A DNA stretch of 64,000 nt, from the NCBI GenBank assembly GCA_035528475.1, contig DATKYO010000115.1, forward strand, positions 1-64,000, in the 5' to 3' direction. The position numbers were made by a program, and so were the translations under genes. How positions within the stretch are numbered: the first letter of the stretch is position 1; every line of letters starts with the position of its first letter. Shown here in pieces: positions 15,333 to 24,646 of this stretch. The notes below the pieces were generated by a model. The model did not search any database, was not told where the DNA came from, and saw only the letters and a list, made by a program, of their open reading frames with translations. Source of the DNA: SD8 sp035528475 (GTDB lineage Archaea > Halobacteriota > Methanomicrobia > Methanomicrobiales > Methanospirillaceae).

Positions 15333-17402
15333 TCATTTTCCGATGCCGTAATACTTCTTTACGAACTCCCGGATCTTTTCCGATTCAATCCAGCCACGGT
15401 CCAACTGGCTGATGGTCCTGTCAATTTCCAGGGCCTGGTTGTGTATCTTTTCAGAGATCAATCCTCCCTCCAGATCCGCCAGGCCCACTATCACCTGCAT
15501 AGGATTCCGTATATGATCGCCGAGGATTGCAAACTGCTCGATGTTTTTCTCTATCTGCTCGTATGCAATACGCTTTTCCTCTTCGATCTGCTTCTGTTTT
15601 GTGATATTGCGCATAATTGTTACTGCTTTGACAACTACACCATCTTCGAATACCGGTATTTTTCGGGTTTCCAGGATATAACGGTTTTTCCCGGCCTGCA
15701 TTTCTTCAGTAGAGATAACCATTTTTCCTGTGGAAAAAACCTTGTGGAAATCCTCAAATAACCCCTCTTTCAGACTCGGAAGCACTTCATCCACGGTCTT
15801 TCCAATCACGGCGCCGTTTACTCCTGCTTCTTCCAGCAATTGCCTGAAAATTGGATTAATAAGGAAAAGCCGCAGTTTGCTGTCCACCAGGTAAATCCCG
15901 TCGCTCAGGGCATCAATAGTGGTTCTGTACTGGTACTTGGATGCTTTAAGGGCTTCTTCCGCCTGCTTCCATTCAGTGATATCGGTCAGTACTGCCAGGA
16001 TTGCCGAATGATCATGATACTTGAGCAAAGTGGTATTAATAATCGTTATCCTTGGAGGTTTGCCGGGAACCCTGATTTCAATCTCATACGGATCAACGGA
16101 TTCGCCATTCATAGTTCTTCTTATATTTCTCTTCACCAGGGCCTGACACTCAGGGGCTATGAAGTCAAAAATCGATGTATCGGCAAGTTCCTCCTGGTTC
16201 AGCCCTATTGCCCGGGCTGCAGCAGGATTCGCGAATAGTATCCGATCATGTGAAAAAACCATAACATAGTCGGGGATGTTCTGCACCAGACTCTTATATC
16301 GGGTCTCGCTTTCACCAAGGGCGCGGGTGGAGTGTTTTTCTTCGGTGATGTCAGTAAGAACAGCTTCAATATACCCCTTATCAGGGAAGATCCTGCTCCA
16401 GAACCTTATCCAGATGGTGTTCCCATCCTTTTTCTTAAATGAGGCCTCAAAATTTGAGACCGAATCCTGTTTTAACAGCTGAGAGACCAGGTATTCATAG
16501 ACACCTTCATTCACCACGTTTTGAGTGACCACAAAAGATTCTATAAAATCTTTGGATTCATCATATCCGAACATTCTGGCCATATGGTCATTTGCTTCCA
16601 GCACTTTCCCGTCAATTATCCGGAACCGGACAAGCCCGGCCTGCGCATTATTATAAAGTCCCTGGTACCGCTCTTTACTCTCAACGAGCGCCTCCTCTGC
16701 TTGCTTTCTCTGAGTGATGTCAGTGATGGTAAAGACCATCATACGATCAGGGAGTCGCCCGGCCGAGATGAGTACCATGATTTCTTTTCCATCCTTACAT
16801 TGAAGTGTAGATTCAAAATCGGATAATGAAACCTCTCTCGCTATTTTATTTGTAAATAATTCCTTTTCATCCTTATCGGGCCAGATATCAAAGAGTGGGC
16901 GGCCAATCAGTTCCTTCGGTCTGTATCCGAGCAGATCTGCACCACGTTCATTCACCTCCTCGATCATCATGTCCGAAGGATTGTAATGTACCAGGAAAAC
17001 GCCGGCTTCTGAATAATCAAATATTCCGTGATAGCGGTCTTCCTTTTCCTTAAGATTGTTGGAAAGCGACGCCACAATAACACCGATGGCCACAAGCACA
17101 TAGAACCTGGCTGTGGCAGAGGTTATACTGTTGATGTCGGGATATGTCATGAGGTAGACCATGGCAAGATAGGTCATGCCCACAATAACAGAGAATAAGA
17201 TGCCCCTCCTGGGAAACCAGTACCCTGCTATCACAATCGGCAGATAAAATAGATGCGGGGTGACAACAGAGATCCCCCTGATAAGTCCGATAAAATTCAA
17301 TACAAAGGCAAAAATGGTTGTGACGGCAAGGATTCCCACCCACACATCTCTTTCGCCTAATATAGCCGGAATATCTATTCTTCTCCAATTCACTTCCTTC
17401 AC
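15333..17402 (-). CDS. Membrane sensor with four PAS domains and a lone dimerisation/phosphoacceptor segment
   Basis: A 689-residue signalling protein. The N-terminus has about four membrane helices (roughly residues 18-115). Four PAS/PAC units follow (about 122-232, 243-355, 365-480 and 490-610), each ending in an ITDITxxKQ-like motif. The C-terminus has a short helical region with EQFAILGDHIRNPMQVIVGL, resembling a histidine-kinase dimerisation helix with His630, but there is no ATP-binding HATPase domain. It may act as a phosphoacceptor for, or dimer partner of, other kinases. The start is GTG at 17402 with GGGG six nt upstream. No response regulator is adjacent. Confidence 0.82.
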   Translation of the reverse strand: MKEVNWRRIDIPAILGERDVWVGILAVTTIFAFVLNFIGLIRGISVVTPHLFYLPIVIAGYWFPRRGILFSVIVGMTYLAMVYLMTYPDINSITSATARFYVLVAIGVIVASLSNNLKEKEDRYHGIFDYSEAGVFLVHYNPSDMMIEEVNERGADLLGYRPKELIGRPLFDIWPDKDEKELFTNKIAREVSLSDFESTLQCKDGKEIMVLISAGRLPDRMMVFTITDITQRKQAEEALVESKERYQGLYNNAQAGLVRFRIIDGKVLEANDHMARMFGYDESKDFIESFVVTQNVVNEGVYEYLVSQLLKQDSVSNFEASFKKKDGNTIWIRFWSRIFPDKGYIEAVLTDITEEKHSTRALGESETRYKSLVQNIPDYVMVFSHDRILFANPAAARAIGLNQEELADTSIFDFIAPECQALVKRNIRRTMNGESVDPYEIEIRVPGKPPRITIINTTLLKYHDHSAILAVLTDITEWKQAEEALKASKYQYRTTIDALSDGIYLVDSKLRLFLINPIFRQLLEEAGVNGAVIGKTVDEVLPSLKEGLFEDFHKVFSTGKMVISTEEMQAGKNRYILETRKIPVFEDGVVVKAVTIMRNITKQKQIEEEKRIAYEQIEKNIEQFAILGDHIRNPMQVIVGLADLEGGLISEKIHNQALEIDRTISQLDRGWIESEKIREFVKKYYGIGK

Positions 17403-17552
17403 CGAGATCCCCCACAGGTGGCCGGCGCTGAACAGAATATGTATATCACCGTATTGTCCCTCAACGTGGCTTGCCTTCCGGCAGATTCCCCTCTCTCACT
17501 CGCACCAGCAAAGATATACGATACGTAGACTCTATTCCTAATAAATAGTTCC

Positions 17553-18155
17553 TTAATCGCTTTTATGTCCGATTTCATCCCGCACCCCCGCAGAGACTGC
17601 ATTTCGAACCGTGGTGGGTTGCTCCTGGTTTTGAATCATATACTTTGACACAAAATAACGAAATGACCTGTTCTTTTCTTTCGCAATGTTGATGGAGAAA
17701 ACATCCAGTATATCGATCAAATATGCTACCCGGGAAGTGTAATGACGTGGTATCTTTCGATTAAAATCTTCCTTAGTAGTCCGGTCAGTGTTGCGGGGCG
17801 GTCGTATTCCCAGTTTTCTTGCCGATCGGTCATCCACCCCCGCAAGGTACCAGCTCTCGATTTCTTCTATTATGACCACGATATCGGCTTCATCAACATT
17901 GCAGAAACGATTCCTGATCGCCTTTTTCTTGGCCTTCACTCCCGGTTCCTGGTCAATATCTGCAACAAGAATGAAATCGTGCCCCATGGAGCTTATTCCC
18001 TTAATAAACCTGCATACACGGACACTCTTCATGCAGGCATACATGATAAGTTCAATTGACTGATATCGTGATTCCAGGAGGGGACGAACGATTCTTTTAA
18101 AGAATCGCTCGTCGTCATTTCCCTCGATGAAAATGAAAAGGCGTCGATCCATCAT
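17553..18155 (-). CDS. TOPRIM-like protein paired with an AAA ATPase
   Basis: A 200-residue soluble protein with TOPRIM-type features: IFIEGNDDERFFKRI with Glu11, ILVADIDQEPG with Asp66 and Asp68, and a further acidic IEEIESWYLAG. These acidic residues normally bind Mg2+ in nucleases of the OLD type. The start overlaps the end of the ATPase gene by ATGA, indicating coupled translation. In OLD and GajA the ATPase and TOPRIM parts are one protein, whereas here they are separate, as in PARIS-type systems. The protein is shorter than AriB, and I cannot assign it to a named system. A role in phage or plasmid defence is inference. Confidence 0.6.
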   Translation of the reverse strand: MMDRRLFIFIEGNDDERFFKRIVRPLLESRYQSIELIMYACMKSVRVCRFIKGISSMGHDFILVADIDQEPGVKAKKKAIRNRFCNVDEADIVVIIEEIESWYLAGVDDRSARKLGIRPPRNTDRTTKEDFNRKIPRHYTSRVAYLIDILDVFSINIAKEKNRSFRYFVSKYMIQNQEQPTTVRNAVSAGVRDEIGHKSD

Positions 18156-19405
18156 TCTATTCCCAGCAGGTTCTGGATAAAAAGTTCTTCAATGCCAATT
18201 TCGCTTTCTAAAAAGTCCCGGATCTCTTTCTTGCTCGCCGGCCTTGAAAGCCTGGAAAAACCCTGACTATCGCGCGATATTAGGAGAACATCCTCAATAT
18301 CTACATTTTTTACCATTTCAGGATTGTGTGTTGTAACGATTATCTGCTTCCTGCGGGCAGCGTCTTTGAGCATCTCCACAAGTTTGGAGATGAGGTAGGG
18401 ATGAATATTTCTCTCCGGTTCTTCGATGATTGTTACCGGGCGGTTTTCAAAATACAGGGCTACGATCAGGGCACAGATATTGAGAGTACCATCTGAAATG
18501 ACAGATGCCGGAAGGTATTTATTTTTACTATAAATTTCTTTCATTTTTAAAAATAAAGACATATCCATGAATTTTTCAACAGCAATATCATCCACAAATG
18601 GCAGCATGTCCCTGATAAGACTGGAGAATTCATGCTTCTTTTCCGGGTCATCAATTATCCTCTTGATCGCGATTGCCAGATTGCTCCCGTCCTTTTCAAG
18701 TTCGGTTTTGGCCATAATGGGAACTGCCTTTTTTAAGAGCATTGGGTCAAAATCAAAGACCTTCATTCCGCGGAATATCCATTCCAGGGGAGGTATACCC
18801 GGAGCTGGGAGGGGAAGATTCATGATGAGCCCTGCCGGCGGCAGATCCTTTTTCTGGAAGAAATGAGGAAAGAGATCGGCGTCGGCAAGCTCCAGCCCTT
18901 CCGGCGGATGGATAAAGTAATGAATAGCGTGATCCACCAGGGTAAGGCAGACTGTACCCGCTCCAATATCCTTTGCTCCCTCTTCCCCGGCAATGAGGAA
19001 ATTACCGGATATAACCAGAAGGTCACGGGTAATCTCATAATTCTCCCCTGTGTCCATAAACTTCAATTCAAATTCATAAAGGATCTCGAATGGTTCAAAA
19101 GAGACGGGAATCCTGTCCTTCAACCCAATCACATCCTCGTTCCTCTCCTCAAGAAGATAAATGATCCTGAAGGTAAACGGTTCTTCCGGACCGATGATAG
19201 TATTTCGTAAATACTCAACGCCACCCTGGAGCGATATTGCGTTATTCAGGCCATACTTGGCTATATCTCGGATGAATTTGAATATTTGAATGAAATTGGA
19301 TTTTCCGGAGGCATTGGACCCGATCACGATATTGAAGTTATCCGGCTGTATCGCCAGTTGCTGGAAACTTTTGAAATTGGATACGGCAATCTCCCTGATA
19401 GGCAT
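18152..19405 (-). CDS. OLD/RecF-like AAA ATPase (AAA_15/AAA_21 type)
   Basis: A 417-residue ATPase of the ABC/SMC-like branch. Walker A is VIGSNASGKSN (residues 28-37) just after the ISNFKSF-like start. The signature-like motif is ISDGTLNICALIVAL near residue 300, Walker B is VTIIEEPERNIHP, and the H-switch is VTTHNPEM. A central 200-residue insertion replaces the coiled coil of true SMC proteins. Such ATPases commonly partner with TOPRIM or other nucleases in defence and DNA-repair modules. The gene heads a two-gene unit with the TOPRIM-like protein. Confidence 0.82.
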   Translation of the reverse strand: MPIREIAVSNFKSFQQLAIQPDNFNIVIGSNASGKSNFIQIFKFIRDIAKYGLNNAISLQGGVEYLRNTIIGPEEPFTFRIIYLLEERNEDVIGLKDRIPVSFEPFEILYEFELKFMDTGENYEITRDLLVISGNFLIAGEEGAKDIGAGTVCLTLVDHAIHYFIHPPEGLELADADLFPHFFQKKDLPPAGLIMNLPLPAPGIPPLEWIFRGMKVFDFDPMLLKKAVPIMAKTELEKDGSNLAIAIKRIIDDPEKKHEFSSLIRDMLPFVDDIAVEKFMDMSLFLKMKEIYSKNKYLPASVISDGTLNICALIVALYFENRPVTIIEEPERNIHPYLISKLVEMLKDAARRKQIIVTTHNPEMVKNVDIEDVLLISRDSQGFSRLSRPASKKEIRDFLESEIGIEELFIQNLLGIE

Positions 19406-19474
19406 GAGTTAGGATTCTCTGTCCTGTAAAAAATATCTTTGTTGTGGTAATGTATCGTACCCGCCCAATCACAC

Positions 19475-20230
19475 TCATCTTTCCCCTTGCTGCCTTACAA
19501 TAATCCGGAAATACGCCCCTATTATTACCGCAAAAACAGCAATAAGTCCCGAGAGAGGAATGGATGGACCTATTCGCTGTCCTTCCAGCCTTTTTTCTGT
19601 AAGTTCACGAAATTTGAGGGCTTCTTCAAGATTTGGTTGTATAGCCAGGGCCCTGTCCAGTGATTCCTGTGCTTCCTCATACTTTCCCAAATAATAGAGT
19701 GCCACTCCCTTTTTACTCCAGGCGTAGGAATTCCGGGGATTCAGCCTGGTGACCTGATCAAATGCCTGATATGCAGCCTTTTCATCTCCCATGGCCTGGA
19801 ATGTAAGTCCCTTGTTATAGTATGCATCGGCCGAACCGGGATTAAGTTCCAGAACACGGTCATACGCATCCAGAGCTTCCCTGTGACTGCCCAGTGCCAT
19901 CAATGCATTCCCCAGGCCGAGCCATGCATCAGGGTGCCCTGGATCGAGTTGCGCTGCCTTTTCATAGACCTCGCGGGCATTACGATACTCCCCCAACATG
20001 TAATACGAATTTCCTGCCTTTATCCAGGCGATAGAATAAGTGGGATCAAGTTCCGTAGCTTTGAGATACGCGACAAGAGCATCCCCGTATTGTTCCTGGC
20101 TGTAGAGAGAATTTCCGTTCCTGATCGACTCAAGCGCTGCATCTGATGTGGCATCACCTGTTGCAAGGGGAATCAGGAACAGGGTCAGAGCCAGCACCGC
20201 GGCAACAAAGACAGGTTTGGTCTGTCTCAT
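19475..20230 (-). CDS. Exported, membrane-anchored TPR protein
   Basis: A 251-residue protein with a signal sequence (MRQTKPVFVAAVLALTLFLI), about five tetratricopeptide repeats (for example DAWLGLGNALMALGSHREAL) and a C-terminal membrane helix (GLIAVFAVIIGAYF) followed by a basic tail. The repeats would lie outside the cell as a protein-binding scaffold. The start at 20230 is preferred to the longer frame because it begins directly with the signal peptide and avoids overlap with the divergent ABC gene. No strong ribosome site is seen. Confidence 0.78.
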   Translation of the reverse strand: MRQTKPVFVAAVLALTLFLIPLATGDATSDAALESIRNGNSLYSQEQYGDALVAYLKATELDPTYSIAWIKAGNSYYMLGEYRNAREVYEKAAQLDPGHPDAWLGLGNALMALGSHREALDAYDRVLELNPGSADAYYNKGLTFQAMGDEKAAYQAFDQVTRLNPRNSYAWSKKGVALYYLGKYEEAQESLDRALAIQPNLEEALKFRELTEKRLEGQRIGPSIPLSGLIAVFAVIIGAYFRIIVRQQGER

Positions 20231-20367
20231 CAGGAAAAGCTCATGGCTCCAGGCCAGATAAGGATAACGAAAATGCTCCTGAATTGAATGCTGCCACAAA
20301 ACATCATCGAAGGGAAATACCCGACCGAAAATGAGTTGATGGTCCAGAGTATATTTGCATACCAGGA

Positions 20368-21285
20368 ATGGATTCACAGGCACCAGTCATCGAGGCACGA
20401 GAACTCACCAAAACATTCGGAACATTTACTGCAGTGGACAGGGTGAATTTTTCCGTATATCCGGGTGAGGTCTTCGGGTTTCTGGGGCCCAACGGGGCGG
20501 GCAAGACCACCACGATGAAGATGATCCAGTGCGTATCTCCGAAATCCGGGGGAAAAATCACCGTATTTGGCCTGGAGGCGGGGATATACCAGAGAGAGAT
20601 AAAACGGTATCTGGGGGTGGTCCCCCAGGAGACGAACCTGGACCTTGAATTTACCTGCTATGAAAATCTCCTGATATATTCAAGGTATTTTGGCATACCG
20701 CATGAAGACGCAGTCCCTCGAGTCGATGCTCTCCTCAAATTCGTGCAACTTGAAGAGAAGCGTGATGTACTGATTGACAAACTTTCGGGAGGAATGAAAA
20801 GAAGGCTGGTCCTGGCCCGGGCACTCATCAACAACCCCAGTCTTCTGATCCTGGATGAGCCTACAATCGGCCTCGATCCACAGGCCCGCCATCTGATATG
20901 GGAAAAGCTCAAAATCCTGCAGGCTCGTGGCAACACCATCGTGCTTACCACCCATTACCTGGAAGAGGCGGAAAGACTCTGCAACCGCCTTGTAATCATG
21001 GATAGCGGGAAGATCCTTGTGGAGGGATCGCCATCTGCACTTGTTTCCAAATATGTCACCAGCGACATTGTGGAAACAGAGAATTCCCCGGAGGTCATCG
21101 GCTGCCTTGATGAAATTGGTGCAATGTACGAAGTATTTGGAGATATGGTGCAGGTTTTCACTGAGAATCCACGGGAAGTGGCGAAAAAATTGTTTGATTC
21201 CTGCAATCCGGGCAGGGTTTTCGCCCGGAGAGGATCACTGGAGGATGTGTTTCTCAAACTTACCGGGAGGGCATTGAAGGACTGA
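20368..21285 (+). CDS. ABC-2 type transporter ATP-binding subunit
   Basis: A 305-residue nucleotide-binding subunit of the DrrA/CcmA-like group. Walker A is GPNGAGKTT, the Q-loop is VPQETNLD, the signature is LSGGMKRRLVLARAL, Walker B is LLILDEPTIGLD, and the H-loop is TTHYLEEAE. The C-terminal 80 residues match the usual regulatory tail of drug or lipid exporters. The stop overlaps the start of the permease gene by one base, so they form a two-gene exporter. The substrate is unknown. Confidence 0.93.
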   Translation: MDSQAPVIEARELTKTFGTFTAVDRVNFSVYPGEVFGFLGPNGAGKTTTMKMIQCVSPKSGGKITVFGLEAGIYQREIKRYLGVVPQETNLDLEFTCYENLLIYSRYFGIPHEDAVPRVDALLKFVQLEEKRDVLIDKLSGGMKRRLVLARALINNPSLLILDEPTIGLDPQARHLIWEKLKILQARGNTIVLTTHYLEEAERLCNRLVIMDSGKILVEGSPSALVSKYVTSDIVETENSPEVIGCLDEIGAMYEVFGDMVQVFTENPREVAKKLFDSCNPGRVFARRGSLEDVFLKLTGRALKD

Positions 21286-22070
21286 TGGCTGGCTCCGAAA
21301 TTGTTCCGAATATCACTGTATCTGCCTGGAAAGTCTGGCGCAGAAACTGGGATGTCTTTTTCAAGACGTATAAGGTCAATTTTATTCCCCCGCTGGTGGA
21401 ACCCGTACTATACCTCCTGGCTATCGGTTTCGGATTAGGCATGTTCGTGGGTGAGATTGACGGGATTCCATATGTGAAATATATCGCTCCCGCACTTCTG
21501 GCCATATCAATCATGAACTCCGCATTCTTCGAATGTACCTATTCTTCCTATGTGAGGATGTATTACCAGAAGACATTCGATGCCATGATCGCAACTCCCC
21601 TGGCTCTTGACGAAGTAATTGCAGGCGAACTGCTTTGGGGGGCAACCAGGAGCCTCATATATTCTACCGTCATGCTTGGAGTGCTGATTGCGTTCGGTGT
21701 TGTCGATCTTCCTTCATCCCTCCTCATCCTGCCATTTTCCTTTTTGGCAGGGCTCCTTTTTGCCAGCATAGGTATGTGTTTCACCGCCATCACACCTGGC
21801 ATTGATGCGTTAAACTATCCCTCATTTCTCTTTATTACCCCTATGTTCCTCTTTTCAGGGACCTTCTTTCCCCTCGATGTCCTCCCCGAAGCTCTCCAGA
21901 TATTTGCCCGAGGGTTTCTTCCACTCACCCAGGTGGTCACGGTGACCCGTTCCCTCACACTGTCCACCCTCTCCCCGTATTTTTTTTACAGCCTCATCTG
22001 GATCGGAATAGTAACCGTGATTTTCTTTTTCCTGTCTGTATTCCTGATGAAAAGGCGACTGATTGTCTGA
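21285..22070 (+). CDS. ABC-2 type transporter permease
   Basis: A 261-residue membrane subunit with six helices, typical of DrrB/NodJ-like permeases. It contains the conserved FECTYSSYVRMYYQKTFDAM segment before helix 3 and PMFLFSGTFFPLDVLP near the end. It forms the channel of the exporter with the preceding ATPase. The gene ends in a basic MKRRLIV. Confidence 0.92.
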   Translation: MAGSEIVPNITVSAWKVWRRNWDVFFKTYKVNFIPPLVEPVLYLLAIGFGLGMFVGEIDGIPYVKYIAPALLAISIMNSAFFECTYSSYVRMYYQKTFDAMIATPLALDEVIAGELLWGATRSLIYSTVMLGVLIAFGVVDLPSSLLILPFSFLAGLLFASIGMCFTAITPGIDALNYPSFLFITPMFLFSGTFFPLDVLPEALQIFARGFLPLTQVVTVTRSLTLSTLSPYFFYSLIWIGIVTVIFFFLSVFLMKRRLIV

Positions 22071-22133
22071 ACGGATGTTCAATATTTATTTATACCACGA
22101 CTGCATGTTGTACCGGTCATTGGAAGTGAAGTA

Positions 22134-22559
22134 ATGTCGATCTATACATGCTGCCAGAAAAATGTGCTCAGTGTAAAACCTGATGCAACAGTGCGTTTTG
22201 TTGCGGAACTTATGAATGAAAAGAATATCGGGTGCGTAGTTATCACCGATAATCATAAACCCGTGGGAATAGTGACTGATCGTGATATGGCCCTGCGAGG
22301 CCCGCTTCTCTGTGATGTTTCAGAAACGGATCTCATAGAGTCGATCATGACAAAGGATGTGAAAGTTGTAAGGAAAGACACCGGGATATTTGAGGGGATC
22401 CAGGAGATGAAATCTGCAGGTGTCAGGAGAATGCCGGTAGTCGATGCAAGCGGGAGGCTTGTGGGACTTATTACTCTCGATGACCTGATCAGGCTCCTTT
22501 CAAGGGAAATGTCAGATATATCCCGTATAATCGGAAAAGAAAGCAGCCCGCAACTATAA
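22134..22559 (+). CDS. CBS-domain protein
   Basis: A 141-residue protein consisting of a tandem CBS pair (a Bateman module): VLSVKPDATVRFVAELMNEK with GIVTDRDMALRG, and IMTKDVKVVRKDTGIFEG with GVRRMPVVDASGRLVGLITL. Such stand-alone pairs bind adenine nucleotides and sense energy state. An upstream TATA-like TATTTATTTATA at about 22083-22095 and a GGAAGTG site support its own promoter. The target is not indicated by context. Confidence 0.9.
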   Translation: MSIYTCCQKNVLSVKPDATVRFVAELMNEKNIGCVVITDNHKPVGIVTDRDMALRGPLLCDVSETDLIESIMTKDVKVVRKDTGIFEGIQEMKSAGVRRMPVVDASGRLVGLITLDDLIRLLSREMSDISRIIGKESSPQL

Positions 22560-22757
22560 TCGGATAAATTGTCCGAATATTCCCGATTATTTAAACAATC
22601 CCCCCTTTTCCTCTGCTGCATACAGAATTGAGAATTCGCTGACAGAGGGGACTTTTAACCAGAGGAATACCCCGTTGATTCTCCTGTAAATTTGAGTCTG
22701 CGAAAGAAATTGGATCTGTGACATTCCCCTGATGTGGATTTATCGCACTAATGCCTG

Positions 22758-24554
22758 TTATGTATCGGTGGGCGTGATATCCAGGGGTGTATCGGTGCGC
22801 TGCACCACTTCAAGGGATCGAAGGCGATTCATGGCTCCTGCCATATCCAGGGGACGGAATTGGGCATAATCACGCGATCCCATACGTCCCAGGATATCCA
22901 GACCCTGGTCTGAAATATCACTGCATACACAGGAAATTGCTTCGGAAATAGTCGTTTTCCCGTTTAAATAACGCGTGGCATAATAGATTGCTTCGCCGAT
23001 TGCCGCTGTCTGGCTCTCATCAACCAGTTGCTCCATCGCGGAAAGATCAATTGTATGGACGCCAAATGAGATGGAAAATAACCCTTTCTTTGAGATTTTC
23101 GCATCATGCCTGCCTTTTCTCGGGCTGATGCTTCCGGCAAGAGGAATCCGGTTGCGGAACGGTCCGAACTGCGGACTTCCTTCGCGTGCCCTCTCTGCAC
23201 CATATATTCCGGCGATTTCCCGGGCTTTTTCTGTACAGTCATGCGGGTTGTACTCTTCCATGCAGATGACAGTATGAGCTATATCGAAATAATCCCCCGA
23301 ACCGCCGATCACAAGGATTGTGGATACCCCAAGTTCGGAAAAAATCTGTGCGGCACGGTCAATGAATGGAGTAATGGGCTCCTTTTCTTTTGCTACCAGT
23401 TCCTGCATCCGGTGATCCCTGATCATAAAGTTCGTCGCAGATGTATCCTCATCTATAAGAAGGACGTCCGCGCCCATTTCCAGTGATTCCATGATGTTCG
23501 CCGCCTGCGATGTGCTCCCACTGGCATCATCCGTACAAAACTGCCTGGTCTCCCGACCGAACGGCAGGTTTGAAATAAATGGCGATATATCCACTTTCTC
23601 CACTCTCCGTCCGTCTTCTGCCCTTATTTTTGCAGCATTGGGGCTGCTGACCACAAATTCCCGGCCATCTCCGGGTATATGATTATATATGCCGCGTTCC
23701 AGGGCGTTGAGCAGCGTTGATTTTCCATGAAACCCTCCGCCAACTATCAGTGTAATGCCCCTGCGAATTCCCATCCCGGTAATCTCCCCCCTGTTGGGGA
23801 GATGAAATGAAACACGGAGAGATGGAGGCGATTGGAATGTCACAACATTGCTTCCCTGCATCGGCCGGTTATCCACCCCGCTTGCCCGTGGCAGGATGGA
23901 TTCGTCGGCCACGAAGGCAATGAGCCCCTGTTCCGGGAGGGATCGCCTCAGATACTCTGCATCCTCGTTCACCTGAATGTGGTTAAAAAGCCGTTTTGAG
24001 TCAGGATTCGAATAAATTAGCGATTTTTTTACAATGGCTGGGACCTCGTCGAACATCATCTCCCTGGCAGCCCGGGCTGCAATCCTCCTCCCCATAGCCG
24101 GGAGGCCCATTGCAAACCTGGCTTCGAGCATCCCGTTTTTCATCACCACGGCCGTGCGGGCCAGGATTTCCTGCCCTGGAGTATCTATGTATATCATCCC
24201 GCTTCGGCCGGTTCCCCGCCTCTTTTTGACGATTTCATGGAGAGATTGATGAAAAATGCGGATTAAAAAATCACAAAGACCCACATTCCTGGCTGGTGTT
24301 GAGTAGGCCTCCTTAGGAATTTTCGTTTCCGGCAAGGGTACGGCAACCCGCACCCTGCTGGGGGGAGCGAACGGATCGGCCTGTACATGATCGATGAGAA
24401 AACTGTAATTATCAAACGCGTATTCTCCCACCAAATCCCTGTAGGCTTTATATCCCTTCCCATCAATCCTTCGCAGGATTCCATCAAGATTTTCCGCAGT
24501 CTGCCCTGATCTCTCCCGAATAGGACCACCCTGCCAACTGGTAAGACGCGACAT
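22758..24554 (-). CDS. ABC-class ATPase of the COG3044 family
   Basis: A 598-residue P-loop protein. The first 230 residues are the family-specific N-terminal domain (DGKGYKAYRDLVGEYAF; later IDTPGQEILARTAV). The ATPase core has Walker A VGGGFHGKSTLLNALE, GADVLLIDEDTSATNFM as Walker B with MIRDHRMQELVAKE after it, and STILVIGGSGDYFD. The C-terminal 150 residues are helical. The family is widespread but without settled function. RNA- or DNA-linked roles have been suggested. The start at 24554 (MSRLTSWQGG) is chosen from family starts, since an in-frame ATG at 24602 would overlap the divergent gene. It shares its promoter region with the Acg-like gene. Confidence 0.85.
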   Translation of the reverse strand: MSRLTSWQGGPIRERSGQTAENLDGILRRIDGKGYKAYRDLVGEYAFDNYSFLIDHVQADPFAPPSRVRVAVPLPETKIPKEAYSTPARNVGLCDFLIRIFHQSLHEIVKKRRGTGRSGMIYIDTPGQEILARTAVVMKNGMLEARFAMGLPAMGRRIAARAAREMMFDEVPAIVKKSLIYSNPDSKRLFNHIQVNEDAEYLRRSLPEQGLIAFVADESILPRASGVDNRPMQGSNVVTFQSPPSLRVSFHLPNRGEITGMGIRRGITLIVGGGFHGKSTLLNALERGIYNHIPGDGREFVVSSPNAAKIRAEDGRRVEKVDISPFISNLPFGRETRQFCTDDASGSTSQAANIMESLEMGADVLLIDEDTSATNFMIRDHRMQELVAKEKEPITPFIDRAAQIFSELGVSTILVIGGSGDYFDIAHTVICMEEYNPHDCTEKAREIAGIYGAERAREGSPQFGPFRNRIPLAGSISPRKGRHDAKISKKGLFSISFGVHTIDLSAMEQLVDESQTAAIGEAIYYATRYLNGKTTISEAISCVCSDISDQGLDILGRMGSRDYAQFRPLDMAGAMNRLRSLEVVQRTDTPLDITPTDT

Positions 24555-24646
24555 CAGATAACAGCATTGGATTCTTCTCTTATCCTTACGCGCGGGAAAC
24601 AATGGTGTATTATGGAATCAGGCATCAATATGGAATAGAGAACTCA

